Source: Morchella semilibera (taxonomy: Eukaryota; Ascomycota; Pezizomycetes; Pezizales; Morchellaceae). From it: a DNA stretch of 64,000 bases. How positions within the stretch are numbered: the stretch's first letter is position 1; every line of letters starts with the position of its first letter. The stretch is taken from NCBI GenBank assembly GCA_009192285.1, contig CM018603.1:1775802-1839801 (forward strand), given 5' to 3'. A program made the translations under genes and the position numbers. Positions 38,917 to 50,592 of this stretch are shown here, in pieces. Below the pieces are notes generated by a model. The model saw nothing but the letters and a program-made list of their open reading frames with translations, was not told the origin of the DNA and did no database searches.

Positions 38917-39768
38917 GGCTGTACAACATACTTTGTCTACTCTACTCTGTACTTACTCTAGAGTGAGTAGTAGACATTGGCATCATGCAGAGAGCCGCGA
39001 CGACGACGTCACTCGGTTCTCCCGACGGCACTCGATCAATCAGTCGCACATATGTAGAAGTATGTACATGTACTAGAGTACCAGTCTGAACTGTGCACTG
39101 CGTAACTCCAGAGTCCTATACTGTACTTTAGAGCTAGCCCAAAGCAAGGCCACCTTTTTATAGAGTATCTTGTCTGTCTGTGGAACCTGCTGCTGATCAT
39201 CGACCTTGCTGGCCTCGGCGGCTGCGGTGGGATTCGCTTCTGGTCCTGGTTCCTGTCCTTCTTCTTCTTCTTCCTCCTCCTCCTCCTCTTCTTTTCTTTC
39301 ACCATCATCATAGTCATCATCATCATCCTCTTCCTCTTCTTTCTCCTCTCCATCTGATTCATCTGCTTCATCGTCTCCGTCTTCCTCTGTGTCTGTATCT
39401 CGGTTCTCTCAGGATATAATTCTTATTCTTGCTTGAGAATTGCTATTGAGACGGACGACACTTGAACAGGGAAATTGTTGTTGTGATCTTACTCGTTGAG
39501 ATTGTATTCGGTGACTATTTATTGATCGGTCTATATCTACGTATCTATCTATCGCTCCGTTATATGTATTAGACATCATTGATCATTGATCATTGAGATA
39601 CCCGCCCCCCCACCCCCTTCCCACCCCCTCAGGTATGTATATATAAAACGAGTCCTGCCTACCCGTGCTACCCTGTCCCGTCCCAATTCGCCCCTCCTGC
39701 TAACACCCGCCCTCCCTCCCTCTCCAGCCCACTCTCCAGCCCCCCCCCCCCCCCAACTACCGCCCACC

Positions 39769-40407
39769 ATGTGCATGATAAAAGTGCGCCCCGAGATCGA
39801 AGAAACTCCCGTCGTCCCCGCCCGCGTTGTCCGACACTCCAGCACACGCGGCTCTCACCGAAACCGCTCCCGCACCTCCGTGCGCTCCTCCCGTTCCCGC
39901 GACCGTTCCCGCGACCGGGGTTCCACCACCGTCATCGAACCCTTCAAAATCCCGCCACCCGCGTCCCATAGCGTCGACCGTACCGAAACAACCACAATGG
40001 TCATCCAGGGCGCGCCCACCACAACCGCCGCACACCACTACCACAACAGCCACCACGGCCACAACCGCCACAACAGCTGGGGCGGCGCCGGCAGCCCCCG
40101 TGCAAGTGTCGTCAGCTCAAGAAGCAACCGCGACGTTGACTACTATGTCGACGGCGGCGCCGGGCGGTCACCACGCGCGAGCAGCGTGCGGTATGTTGAC
40201 GGCGCTGGCGGGGCGCCAGGTAGCAGCCGCGGCGATCTGGGGAGAGGCGCGACGGAGAGGTATGGGTATCATAACTTCCACGGGAGACGCTCGGGAAGCG
40301 TCAGTTATGTGAACCCCAGGCATTCGGCGGTGTCGCAGCGGAGCGCGAGGGAGACCAGGGAGAAGGTGGTGGTTGTGGACCAGGACGGGAACGAGAGGTA
40401 TTACTAG
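39769..40407 (+). CDS. Arg/Ser/His/Gly-rich low-complexity protein, conserved-type hypothetical
   Basis: Intronless, 212 aa from the ATG at 39769, which has a good context (CCACC before ATG) and follows a long C-rich leader. The N-terminus MCMIKVRPEIEETPVVPARV resembles a group of uncharacterised Pezizomycotina proteins beginning MCM-x-K. It is followed by RS dipeptides (SRTSVRSSRSRDRSRDRG), a His/Asn patch near residues 105-120, Gly/Ser-rich spacers with SPRASV/SPRASS repeats and an end REKVVVVDQDGNERYY. No catalytic motif and no membrane segment are seen. The composition suggests a disordered, perhaps RNA- or DNA-associated protein, but that is a guess. An earlier ATG would add a Pro-rich stretch that reads like leader sequence. 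Confidence 0.65.
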   Translation: MCMIKVRPEIEETPVVPARVVRHSSTRGSHRNRSRTSVRSSRSRDRSRDRGSTTVIEPFKIPPPASHSVDRTETTTMVIQGAPTTTAAHHYHNSHHGHNRHNSWGGAGSPRASVVSSRSNRDVDYYVDGGAGRSPRASSVRYVDGAGGAPGSSRGDLGRGATERYGYHNFHGRRSGSVSYVNPRHSAVSQRSARETREKVVVVDQDGNERYY

Positions 40408-41221
40408 CGCAAGTAGCGCCGGTAGGGTGAGGTGCGGTGCGGTGCGGTGGGCGCTAGCCGCTAGCCGCAGGTGCGTGTGCGGGTGTGGTGCGCCTTGGGG
40501 GCGGTTTTTGGGTGCGGTGATCATTGACATTGGTCAGTGCGGCAGTGCGCAGAAGATAGCCCGCAGCTTGTTAGGCATTGGCACTGGCACTAGCGCGTAA
40601 TTGATGGAATGATACTATGACATCCATGGATTTTAGCGGGTCCTACATTTAGTTTGAATAATGTATTTTTTCTCTAACTCTGTCTTTCTTCTCTCTTTTG
40701 CATCTCGTTTATCACAATTTTCTCATGTCTCTGTGTCTGTATGCGTGTGTTTTTCTACTTTGTCTCTATCTGTTGAGTTTTTCTCGTCTCTGTATAGTTC
40801 TGTGCATCTCCCTTCTCCTCACCCACTTTGGCGTGGTTCTTCTGTTCTAGTTTTACTGTAACTACATCTTTTTATTTCCGGGAGCGGGGCTTGCGTGCAA
40901 TTTTGCCCTTTTGTGTGTTTCTAGTGTTGAGCAGTTATTCTACAACTATTTTTCTTTTGTTTGAGTGGTACGAATTAAAAGAGAGCAGTTATTTAAGAAA
41001 GGGGGAAAAAAACCAATTGAGAGAGAAATAAAAAAAGAGGTTATGACTTTACTTCAGCCCCTTTTGTGAAATGTTTGCCCATCTATCCTGGCCCGCCGGC
41101 CCACGCTTTAAAGCATTGTAATGTATATCCGTTAGTACCTCTGTCCCTTCCTCTTTATCCATAAACATTCGTAAACTATTACATCATAACCGGCTATCCC
41201 AAGCACCTACGGCCATCTCGT
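40408..41221. other. Convergent intergenic region, 814 bp
   Basis: 3' regions of two convergent genes, T-rich (40660-40960) then A-rich (40960-41040). No gene is supported. Confidence 0.5.
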
Positions 41222-44200
41222 CTACGCAGGCCTCAACGGCTGCCACGCCGCCATCCCACTCAACTCATCCTCATCCGCATCTAGCACGCTTCTCCCCTGA
41301 ATCTGCCCCTTCACCGCCGTCCTCCTCGGTGGCAACGCCGGGTTCGGCAGATGCGTATCATCGCGGAAGCTATACGGCCTTACTGCGGCCGCCGCCGTCA
41401 TGGTGGGCGGCATCGGCGTAGTCCCCACCCGCCGTGGCGGCGGTGGAAACATCATGGAGGGGGTCATTATATCTCTTACGGGGGCGGAGCCGCTGCGGGG
41501 CGTGGGTATATCCTGGTCGAGGAGTGATGGTTGGTGGTGGTTGTGGTTGCCGCGTGCGGAGAGGACTGCGGGCTTTCGAGGGACGATGGGCGGTACGGCT
41601 TTTTGTGGCTTGCCGGCGGCGGCGGTGGTGGTGGTGGTGGGGGGGGGGCGGGGGCGGGAGGAGAGTGAGATCTCCGAGGCGGCCTTTCGCGGGATGACGG
41701 GTGGTGGGATGACGGATTTCCGTTTGGTGGGCTCAAGGGGGGCGGGGAGTCGTTGCGGGAGGATGGGGAGGTCTGTGGGATTGAAGGGCGGTGGAAGCTT
41801 TCGGGGGCCGATCTTCGAGGGAGCAATGGAGATTATGCTGCTTGAGCTTGAAGCTGGCGCATGCTGATTGTGTTCATCCCTTTGGGACCTCTCGATCCAA
41901 TCGGGCACGAGTGTCTCGGTGAACGGGTTTGTTGGCCGATCCGGATTAGGTACGAATTCATGAGTCGGTGGTTTCACGGTTGACTTCGCAGGCATCCCAT
42001 TGTCTAACCACCATTTTCGTTTCTCTGAGCTTGGTGGGGGCACTACGCATACAAAAATATCAGGGATCCAATCACCCAGAATAACAAGGTTTTAGATATC
42101 TTACGTCCAGGCTCCAATGGTTCAAAGTCCAAAAGATCATCTTCATCTTCTAGAAGATTCCCGGAATGGCCACCAGACTTTCCAGCTTCGCTCTTTCGCC
42201 TCAAGTATATCTCCCTACTCAGCTTATCCCTTACACCCTCATTCACGACTGACACGGTGCATTGAAACGTTGCATACACAGGTCGGTGGTCCGAAAAGCG
42301 CAATGGGGCGCAGTTGTAAGAAAGTTGTCGAAGGACATTACCTTTCTTAAGAACTCGATCGCACCATGCTGGAATTCGTGCCTTCTCACTTTTCCCGCGT
42401 TCTAGTTAGTCTGGGGCCATTCATAATTGGTATGCAAAGGGGAACCTACGAGCTATCATAATTGTCAGTTCCAATGTCATATTTGTAAGTTGGTGGGAAT
42501 GATATTTTCGCTTCAGAGTAAAATGGGAACGTTAAACCCGCTTCCATTTGTATATTCAGCTACATTTATTGTCAATATACAAGTCTAGCTGTCATCCAGT
42601 CAAATACAACATACCTGGTCGTTTTGACGTAATATTTGCAGATCGTGATTTTCAACTGCCTGGAGTACTTTCTCGCGTGTAAGAGTAATTCTGTAATTGA
42701 AATCTCCCAACCAAATCACAGCATCATGGTCGTCAATCGCGCGCCCACGTGAGAACCTTAAACCGTGCGAGATGGTTCTATAATCTCTATTGCGTTCATC
42801 ATAATTCGAGAACCCTGCAGCAAGGTGCGCCGTGACAAAACAGATTCCCGTGTTTGCGTAATCCATCCGGATAGCAACTGCTCCCTTATTCCCGGCGACA
42901 CCAGACATTCCCGTCTGAACACATTGACGACGTTAAAATTCGTACAGATATTTGGATGGTACAATTTTCACGCTATCAAATCATACCTTCTTAAGACTTC
43001 CTTCAACATTTTTGATATCCCCAATAGCACTCGACTTAACAAAAATTAATAGGGCAGCCCCTACTAACTGCCCGACTCGCAAGAGGATATATTCCTCTCC
43101 ACCAATTTCCTTGGACCGCCTATTCAATGTTTTTTTCACAGCCCGTTCCCATATCTTCCTCTTTTCCGGACTAGTTGCCATTATCTGTTGAGGACTAAGC
43201 TCGACGATCTCTTGAAACCCCACAACTACCAATTCAGGTTGTAGTTCAGCGCCTTCGAATGGTGGACACAGCCATCCAGAAAGATCATCCTCGGAGCCAT
43301 TGATCCGGCCATTGAGATTGAATGTACCGACGTAAATGTGAACCGGTTTATCGTATGAATATTCAAGGGACCTAATTTAAGGGCTTTCAGTTAGCTCCAT
43401 GCTTCATCAATATTTAAAAAGGCCCTATGGTATAACCTTTTGCCTAACTCGGCCATTACATAATCGTTAATAGGATCGTATAAGTATGCTGCTTCCTGAC
43501 CAACTAATCTTCCCTAAAATATAAAACAAATTTTCGGTTAGCACTTTCCAATTCTATAAGACAGCCTCTAGGTATACCAGTAAAACGTCGATCGTGTTTT
43601 GTCTGTCTTTATCCGCAAAATTGTTGATATAAATTCTTGTAGCGCTCTTCCGGGCATCAGCGAAAGCACCAGCTAGGCTCATTTTCCCCGTTCTTGTAAA
43701 GCTTGACTTCAAAGCTCCAGTACCAGCATATATTTTTGATAGTGCCTTAGAAATCAATCAGCCACCAACCACGAACAAAATCTTACGGAAACTCACATCA
43801 CCGTTATCTGCCCATAGACTTGAGTGGCGCATCCAAAATTCTTGGCCAAAATTGTGGTTGAGATGTTCTAGTAAGGCTTCAATAGCCATTCGACTAAAGA
43901 TTCCCTGTACAAGATTGGTTCGATCTAGACAATCAAGACAGTTCGTCCTGAAGACTCCCTCCTGTTGTAAGACTACACTATCGGTACCACGCTTCTTTTC
44001 GGCTTCATAGACTTCCTGGTCCTCGTGAGACTGGCCTCTAGCTTTGACCTCAACATTTTCCATTAAAAAAAACGAAAACGAGTCGGCAGATGGTTGTATA
44101 TGTTGTCTAATCCTATTCGCTGCTTCAAAGCCACTAGGACCTTTCGTCTCGGCGTGGAAGTCGAACTCGGTCGATTTCAACAAAGAAGGCCCGCTGCTAT

Positions 44201-45752
44201 CCGCTCTGCTGTGCCCGCTATCAAACAGAGGGGATTTTGAGATGTGTTTCATATATCTATTTGACAATTCCACCTCCCCGGGTTTCGTCTCTGACAGAAG
44301 GTTTACTACGTGCGTTGCTCCATATTTCAACGTAATTGTCTCCATGTGCTTGTCGAAAGCAGGCTGGGTAGCTTCCGGAGACCTAGTGATCTGCACCTTC
44401 TGCTGGCCTGGCAAGAGACCTGCTTGTTGCTCCCAAAAGACTATAGTCGTCGAGGTAATATTAACACCCATTGGCCTTAGCAAGAGACAAAACACTTACT
44501 CGGAATACTCCCTCGGATCTGACAGTAACTGAAACCAAGACTGCGGTCATTGGAACCAGGATCCCATACTACGGTTTCTGTTTCCACAAAGTTTGCAACA
44601 TGTCCATCATCATCGATACCTCTCGAGTTAAATCGCGTCCCGGCCCTTCGGCAACTCAGCCTACTAATTAATGTTAATGTAGCAAGTGAGCCTGATGACC
44701 TCATCCTTTCTTCCAGTTGGGTGCTTGGACGAGGTATTGAGAGTGATTCAACAAATCCACGGATTGTACTGGTAAGAATGTTCGATTTATCTAGAGCAAT
44801 ACGTTCTGATTCTGAGAGGCGAGACCGAAACCTGAGTAGTGGCTGGATCATATAAGAGTTCCATAGAAACGCATCATCGAAATTATCAATATCGAAATTG
44901 TTGGTGTCGAGCGATCTATGGGTGATCAACGTGACCAAAATCAGCCCTGACTCGAATTTATGGGGACATGATAATAGGGTGGGGAGGATTGGATCGCTAG
45001 AGATTTTCCAAGTGATAAACCAATGTTTCATCCGAGTAAATCTCTAGAAAATGACTCCCCATCTCCTAATAAAACTAAATTGTAGCTGGAGAGATCTCTG
45101 CGTTATCGATATCTTGGCAATCCCTTACCGGTCTTGTAGTCGATTTGTTAAATCAAAGTCTCGAGAATAATAAAAAGTTCCATCGCTGAGGAGTTTCTTT
45201 AGAGCCAAGCATGGATGTTCCAAACCAACAGGCTGCTGACTTCGACCCTGATCCCAGCCATCAGATTCAACCGAATATGGGTTTACTTCGTTATCAAGAA
45301 AATCGTCATAATCAGTGCGGTTAAGACAATCTGAGCGATGTCAGCCCTGGATCTTATTTAACACCGGTATGTATTTGGGGCTTACGAAATTGAACAGCAT
45401 GAATTCTCAATACATTCTCCCCTGGGCGAACTGAAGCAACTTCTTTGGCACCTGTAACCACACATATAAAAATGTCCCCCCCTAATGTTATCAATCCAAG
45501 TGTACCGAGACAAGGCTGGTTTGTCAAACGCCTATAGTCACTGAGTTCGGCATGCTCGAGCTCAACAAGCTCCACCATACATCTTGGGGCATTCGCTCTA
45601 TCGCCTATTGAAGCGTAGGGGTTATTTGGGCTGTGGTCACCGGTGTGGTTTTCGAGACTGGGAGAATGACGAAAGATCAAGACATGGGATTGTGTCACTA
45701 AGGAGATTGAGCGCTTCGGATGGTGATCCCTAATAAGAATATCTATCGACAT
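41222..45752 (-). CDS. Synaptojanin-like polyphosphoinositide phosphatase (SAC1 + inositol 5-phosphatase)
   Basis: Dephosphorylates phosphoinositides in endocytosis and Golgi/endosome traffic (yeast Inp51/52/53 family). Eleven exons: 45752-45386, 45330-45129, 45041-44500, 44440-43797, 43745-43578, 43513-43437, 43371-42987, 42914-42615, 42559-42450, 42388-42105, 42042-41222; 1299 aa. The SAC1 domain (about residues 1-560) shows [20 protein letters not shown] and the catalytic CLDCLDRTN (C-x5-R intact, unlike Inp51, so probably Inp52/53-like). The 5-phosphatase domain starts near residue 680 with YVGTFNLNG and has [46 protein letters not shown] and [10 protein letters not shown], all active-site motifs. 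The last about 270 residues are Pro-rich with PPPP and PRKP motifs, suited to SH3 or actin-linked partners. The start [19 protein letters not shown] matches family N-termini. Confidence 0.93.
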
Positions 45753-46802
45753 AGCGAAAAGAGTACTGAAGTTTCATAAGTGTGATGATGTTTGCGGAGC
45801 TACGTACTGAGCAGTAGATACTCGTAGTCAACGTTAGACCCTGCCAAGCGCCAGTTAAGCATGTCGAAACTTTAAACCTGGTAGGCCAGGTAGGGTCTAC
45901 TTACCCAAATAGCGATCACTATCAGCCACAGAGTCGTGGATCCCGTAGCCATGGATTTAGGGCATTTTAGAGTAGAGTGAATCGCCGCGCCTCGCATTGT
46001 GATGTGTCAGATCAGCCCATTTGGACGGTTGCCAAGAGGACAATTTTGAAAAATATCACCCAGCACTGCTCGGTACCTAGTCTCGTGCCCATCGGTGTGG
46101 TTGGGGATGTAGTGTTTTATGTATTAGTATTTTATGTAGTCCACACCAGTACACCACATAAAGAAATACCGATTGGGTCTGGGAACGAGACTACTCGTAC
46201 CTACATGTACTCTATGGTAGTTGCGTAGTACCTACTCCTTAAAGTTTGATGAGGCGGGTACGTTCATATCTCTACTGCACTACATGTAGTACGTATACTG
46301 TACTGGAGCCTGGGCTGTAGGTACATACATGTATACATACCGCAAAACTCGGCTCGCAGCGTAAGCCACACCAGTTTTCTGTGACTTGTCCCGTGAGCCC
46401 GGTAGTTGAGCTTTAATTTGCTATGATCTCGGATTTAACACCTCCGTAGGCATTCTTAATGTTCCAGCAACCTTGCCAATCCTCCATAGGTTGCACTTAC
46501 GTGGATTCATACTTGTAGCCAGTGTGATTCGAGAAGTTCATACTCCAGGGGCTTGATTACTCTTCGCCATGGCCGGGCTGTGTACAGGGTTTAAAACTGG
46601 GAAACAGAATCTGTTGGTCGCAGTTGAGCCTCGAAAATGAGGCTCGATGTGGCAATGAGCGGACTATACGTCATCACTCGGGGTTAAAAGCATCCGGGCC
46701 GTAAATGTGGTTTATTAAATATGTCGCAAGTCCCTAATTTATTATTTTGCATCTTCCTCTGTCAAACTTTGAATAAGCTCGATCGAGTTAGCAAGTCCCT
46801 CA
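45753..46802. other. Divergent intergenic region, 1.05 kb
   Basis: Shared upstream region of the synaptojanin-like and Frag1-type genes. It contains an inverted-repeat element at about 46073-46200 and ACATGTA palindromes at 46202-46335. No gene is seen. Confidence 0.55.
46073..46200. repeat. Inverted-repeat element, about 128 bp
   Basis: The left arm GTACCTAGTCTCGTGCCCAT (from 46073) pairs imperfectly with the right arm ending CGAGACTACTCGTAC at 46200. GTGTGG/CCACAC pair further in, and the centre carries a duplicated TTTTATGTA word. It looks like a decayed MITE; no other copy is seen here. Confidence 0.5.
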
Positions 46803-47872
46803 ATGTCGGAAGGTCAACTACAACATAATTCAGACGATGATAGCCTCCAAGTTATCACTCGCAAAGAGAGTCGGCTAGAGGCCGCCAAAAATCATTTTCC
46901 GTACTGGATATTACCTTTGGTATCTGCCATAACATGGTTTGGTAAGTTTTGATTATGAAAATATAGTATAGAATGATATACTATACTAATTTGTGTATTT
47001 GGTTGGTTAGGGATGTTATGGGTTTTGATGATAGTTTGGTTGGCTAAAGGTCAACCAGTATACGTTTCAATGACTAGCAATCAAACAATTGCTTACATCT
47101 CAGATATAGGTATGTGCCTGTGTAGTTTGTAATTTTACAAAACCCTGAGAGGCCTTTACTAATAACGCTATAATCTAGGGGCAACATATCTTAAGCCTCT
47201 ATTTGTTGTAGGATGCTGTATCACCAGTTTCTTCTTTTTTCTCTCGTTGTGTGCAATGCGTAAGTTACAAGCCGCCTATAAATATTCCTGTGTAGTACAT
47301 GTATCACTTAGTATAGTACTCATATCTTCACAGGCCGTAATCAAGCATTGGTGAGACGCCTAGAAAAGGGTCTTGATTGGGCTTCGATTTTGTCAGGCGC
47401 GATGGGATCTGTATCGCTTATCTTGTTAGCCATCTTCGACACCGCTCGCCACCCTACACTCCATAGACTTTTCTTGTTATTATTCATGTTAGGAGTTGTG
47501 TTATCTGCTCTCTTCACAACACTCGAGTATCGACGCCTAGGCAAAGTCTTCATTGAACGCTCGTTCCTCAAGATTAGCTACAGGACCAAACAGGCAATCG
47601 TTGTTCTTGAGGTCTGCTTGTAAGCACCACTAGTTATTTTTGTCATATCTTAACATAACTAATATTCAATTAGGTCTGTTGTATTTGGTGCTACCATGTA
47701 TAAAAAGAAGCACGATGTTGCAGCCATATTTGAATGGTTGGTTGCGTTTATTTTCACCTTCTATGTCCTCTCTTTCTTTTTCGACCTCAGGCCCAAGGCC
47801 AGGACAAGGGACGAACTGGAGGCGCGCCGTGAAATGATTCAGCAGCAAAGAGCTTCCGGCCAGTTGGTTTAA
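46803..47872 (+). CDS. Frag1/DRAM/Sfk1-family multipass membrane protein
   Basis: Five exons: 46803-46941, 47011-47109, 47179-47259, 47334-47619, 47674-47872; 267 aa. After a short polar N-terminus the protein shows YWILPLVSAITWFGMLWVLM, a lumenal segment (QTIAYISDIGATYLKPLF), then three to four further hydrophobic segments (FVVGCCITSFFFFLSLCAM, SILSGAMGSVSLILLAIFD, LFLLLFMLGVVLSALF, FEWLVAFIFTFYVLSFFFDL) and a charged cytosolic tail. The pattern and length fit the Frag1/DRAM/Sfk1 family. In yeast, Sfk1 works with the PI4-kinase Stt4 at the plasma membrane; other members are linked to autophagy or GPI-anchor remodelling. The neighbouring divergent gene is a phosphoinositide phosphatase, which may be chance. 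Confidence 0.82.
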
Positions 47873-48474
47873 CGTATTTGTGGAGGATTTCTTACGGGAT
47901 ATGACAAAGAAGAGTTAGAGGTGATAATCTTGAGATTAAGAGTTTCTTTTCTCTCTTCTACTCGCCAATAAGAGGCATAGTAGTAGGAAGTAGTGTTTTT
48001 AGATAACTGGTAGGAGTTTTGGTGCGGGATCATTTTGCTATTTCCCTTTATATTTTGTTGTGGACAGCTTTGCAATTTTGTTTTCATATAGCGCGGCGTT
48101 ATAGGGCCACGGCGGATTTACATATAACTCTTTCCCCTTATATCGTTATGGATTTTTATGTATCAATGTAAAGGTAATTTAAATGAGTCGACTATAAAAG
48201 AGCATATCCAAATTGATTGACTTGAATTCTAGTTCAGTTTTTAGATACAGCTCTGCGCACCGGCGAAGCATAAAGGTTAAATTTGGGTGAGCGTTGGCCT
48301 ACAGCCCCCCGTCTGTTGACGTAAAGGAAACCAGAGTTAGTTTGCTCACCCCCGGTGTGAGTGAGTTCTCATGAGGATCTACTACACCTAGGGTTAGGGT
48401 TCATAATTTCGTTTCAACCTCATGCCAGATCGACGACAACCACAACCTTCTGATTCAACGCAGGAAAATCAAAG
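47873..48474. other. Intergenic, 602 bp
   Basis: Between two plus-strand genes. A single CTAGGGTTAGGGTTC word at 48390-48404 recalls a telomere unit but is not an array. GGGTGAGC/GCTCACCC words near 48286 and 48344 form a weak inverted repeat. No gene is seen. Confidence 0.45.
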
Positions 48475-48935
48475 ATGCTGTGCATTCGCTGTACCACACG
48501 GGTAATCCGTCCCGTGGCTAGCCTCCCGCTTAAGAATGTCTTCAAGACTGCCTCTACTAGGTACGATCCCCGCCCCAAGAGATATCCACTCGAGCCCGTA
48601 TTCATTCATTTGATAGCGAATTCCCACTCTCTAGGACATTCACATCCCTCACTCCTCTTCGGCCATCAGTATTCCCCTCTATCGGCTCTTTTGGTCTGGC
48701 TGTGCCAACAAACACCACGCCAATTACCGCAATAACTGTCACCATCGCCCCGCGCATAAGTTCTCACCCGGCCCTTCAAGCGCTGCAAGTCAGAAACGGA
48801 CCAAGAAACACTTTTGATCCCAGCCACCGCGTTCGGAAGCGGAGAGCAGGCTTTTTGGCAAGGAAGAAGACAAGGGGCGGGCGCGCGGTATTAAAAAGGA
48901 GACAACTAAAGGGGAGGAGATCTTTAAGTCATTAG
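48475..48935 (+). CDS. Mitochondrial large ribosomal subunit protein bL34m
   Basis: Two exons, 48475-48560 and 48635-48935; 128 aa. The intron starts GTACGA and ends CTCTCTAG, making an AG|G Arg codon at the join. The N-terminal about 80 residues are Arg/Ser/Thr-rich without acidic residues, as expected of a mitochondrial presequence. The last 45 residues carry the L34 core, NTFDPSHRVRKRRAGFLARK then TRGGRAVLKRRQLKGRRSLSH, which binds rRNA at the mitoribosomal large subunit. It lies tail to tail with another mitoribosomal gene 223 bp away. Confidence 0.93.
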
Positions 48936-49158
48936 ATAGGCGATGGGTCGGGATTTACAATCTTCCCTGGAGAAAACATAAGATTGGGATTAGGCCTCAT
49001 CTTTGTCATGAGAGGTAAATCGGGAATACTGGATCAGATCACAATAACTTCAACTGGGATGAGACCACAATCTCTATATCTGAAATGTACAATGATAGTT
49101 TTACATATCTTTTCTACAAGTTATGCAACAATCTCGTTCCTTCCTGGCTGCCAAGGTC

Positions 49159-50235
49159 CTAAAGAAGCATTCTTGGCCTTAGTGGACCAATTCGGGATTC
49201 AACTTTCTCCCAATCTATTCTGTTCCACAAGTTTTCCAGATACTCTGGCTTCCCCCTAACACCGTAATCCGTGATCCAAGCATGCTCCCAGCAATTGATG
49301 TTCAAAAGAGGGATAAATTCTTGTACCCCATAAGGTTTGTTAGCCCTCGCAGTAGCAATACTGTACTCGGCGTTTCGTTGGAGTTTGTTGGTAGTGTTCA
49401 TATCGGTTTCCTGGCGTCTATGAGCCTGTCCGTAGGGCGAACCCGCATTGTATGTGCACAGGATACGGAGGCTCTTGCCCATATCAAGAACCAGCCAAAC
49501 CCAACCGGAACCGAACATGGCCTCAGCAGTGGCAAGCATCTCACCTTTCATCGCTTCAGGGGAGGAGAAGGTGTCTGGAATATATCTAAGAATCCGTTCA
49601 GGCAATTCCATTTGCGTGGGAGACTAGAATGGACCAATAATCAGCATGGATGGGTACATTAAATGAAGGCTTAGCGAGAAATTATTTACTAGTGCATCGA
49701 AGAAGAAGTGGTTATTATGAGCCTGGGAGGCGTAGTTGAAGGTTGCGGCAAGGTCCGCTTGTCGGGATGTGAGAATGGATATCTCAAGAGCCGACTTGTC
49801 CGCAATCTCATGGCCTGTAGCGTAACATTTGTCAAATCAATTACACCCCTCATGGCCTCGTGATGCGGGAAGTTGATAGCGCCGGCGGGGGCGATCTCCT
49901 CCATACCTGCTGTGAGAGAATTGAGCCTCTCTATCAGGCCCTCTTGGTATTCCGTCCACGCGGCGTTGAAACCCTGAGCTGAGAAAAGACCCGGAATACC
50001 CTCTTTTGAAAATCGGGGCTCATGATGCAATATAGGACGCTCATGTAATGACCGCTTTGAGAGATTGATGAACGGGGTCTTCTAGAAGAGACCATGGATG
50101 TTAGATCAAACAAACTGGGGGAAGGGGCGCAATTTGTGGTGGAAAAGAAGATCAGGAAAAGAAATCCGGGAGACATACGCCGAGAGGTTGGAAGGTGCGC
50201 AGAGCCGACCGCCGGAATAACGAAGGCGCGAACAT
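49159..50235 (-). CDS. Fe/Mn-SOD-like mitochondrial small-subunit ribosomal protein (mS42/mS43 type)
   Basis: Four exons: 50235-50179, 50081-49907, 49814-49690, 49623-49159; 273 aa. The N-terminus MFAPSLFRRSALRTFQPLG is a presequence. The SOD-fold N-domain reads LFSAQGFNAAWTEYQEGLIE and NYASQAHNNHFFFDAL, and the C-domain reads MLATAEAMFGSGWVWLV and LLNINCWEHAWITDYGVRGK. This is the Fe/Mn superoxide dismutase fold reused in yeast Mrp1 and Rsm26. Metal ligands seem degraded: the third-ligand motif of true SODs (D-x-W-E-H) reads INCWEH here. That favours a ribosomal protein over an active dismutase. Whether it is Rsm26 or Mrp1 I cannot decide. It shares a 357-bp divergent upstream region with ATG5. 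Confidence 0.87.
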
Positions 50236-50592
50236 GATGAAAATATGCAGGAACGAGTCCCAACTTGTGCTTGGACAGGCGATTGATTATTTTTAGTTGA
50301 TGCTGAGGTAGACCTGCACACAAAAATCTGCTGGGCAACGGCGGTTGGTGGTGGGGTTGAATCGGGATGCATGATCTACGGAGCCGCAATATCTGCACAC
50401 CATGTGCAATGTATCCACGCGTATCACACAGCCTACAGGACCACCGCGACCAGCCGCAACCCGGCATTTGCCCGTCTAGTACCTGTGTTGGAAACAAATC
50501 AATAAACACCTCCTACCTACTACGTCACCACCTCCGCTCTTTCCAGCTTGCTAATCCAAAGTTGTGGACTTCATCACCCAAATCCCGGAGAT
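50236..50592. promoter_or_regulatory. Bidirectional upstream region, SOD-like mitoribosomal gene / ATG5
   Basis: The two start codons are 357 bp apart and point away from each other, so this short stretch must hold both promoters and both leaders. I see no clear TATA box. Confidence 0.5.

Larger units (their letters stand above)
37800..39768. other. Intergenic, 2.0 kb
   Basis: Holds two inverted-repeat elements (listed), a (CCAAAAAG)n-like tract at 38655-38685, (CTT)n/(CTC)n and (CAT)n microsatellites at 39260-39330, repeated TGATCAT words at 39577-39595 and a poly-C run before the next start. The Lys/Arg-rich open frame on the minus strand here is only the microsatellite read in one frame. 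Confidence 0.6.

Noticed and set aside
39036-39371. Lys/Arg/Met-rich open frame on the minus strand
   Set aside because: It is a (CTT)n/(CTC)n/(CAT)n microsatellite read in one frame, without other support.
49159-50235. Active Fe/Mn superoxide dismutase
   Set aside because: The metal-ligand motif D-x-W-E-H is changed to INCWEH and the rest matches the SOD-like mitoribosomal proteins.
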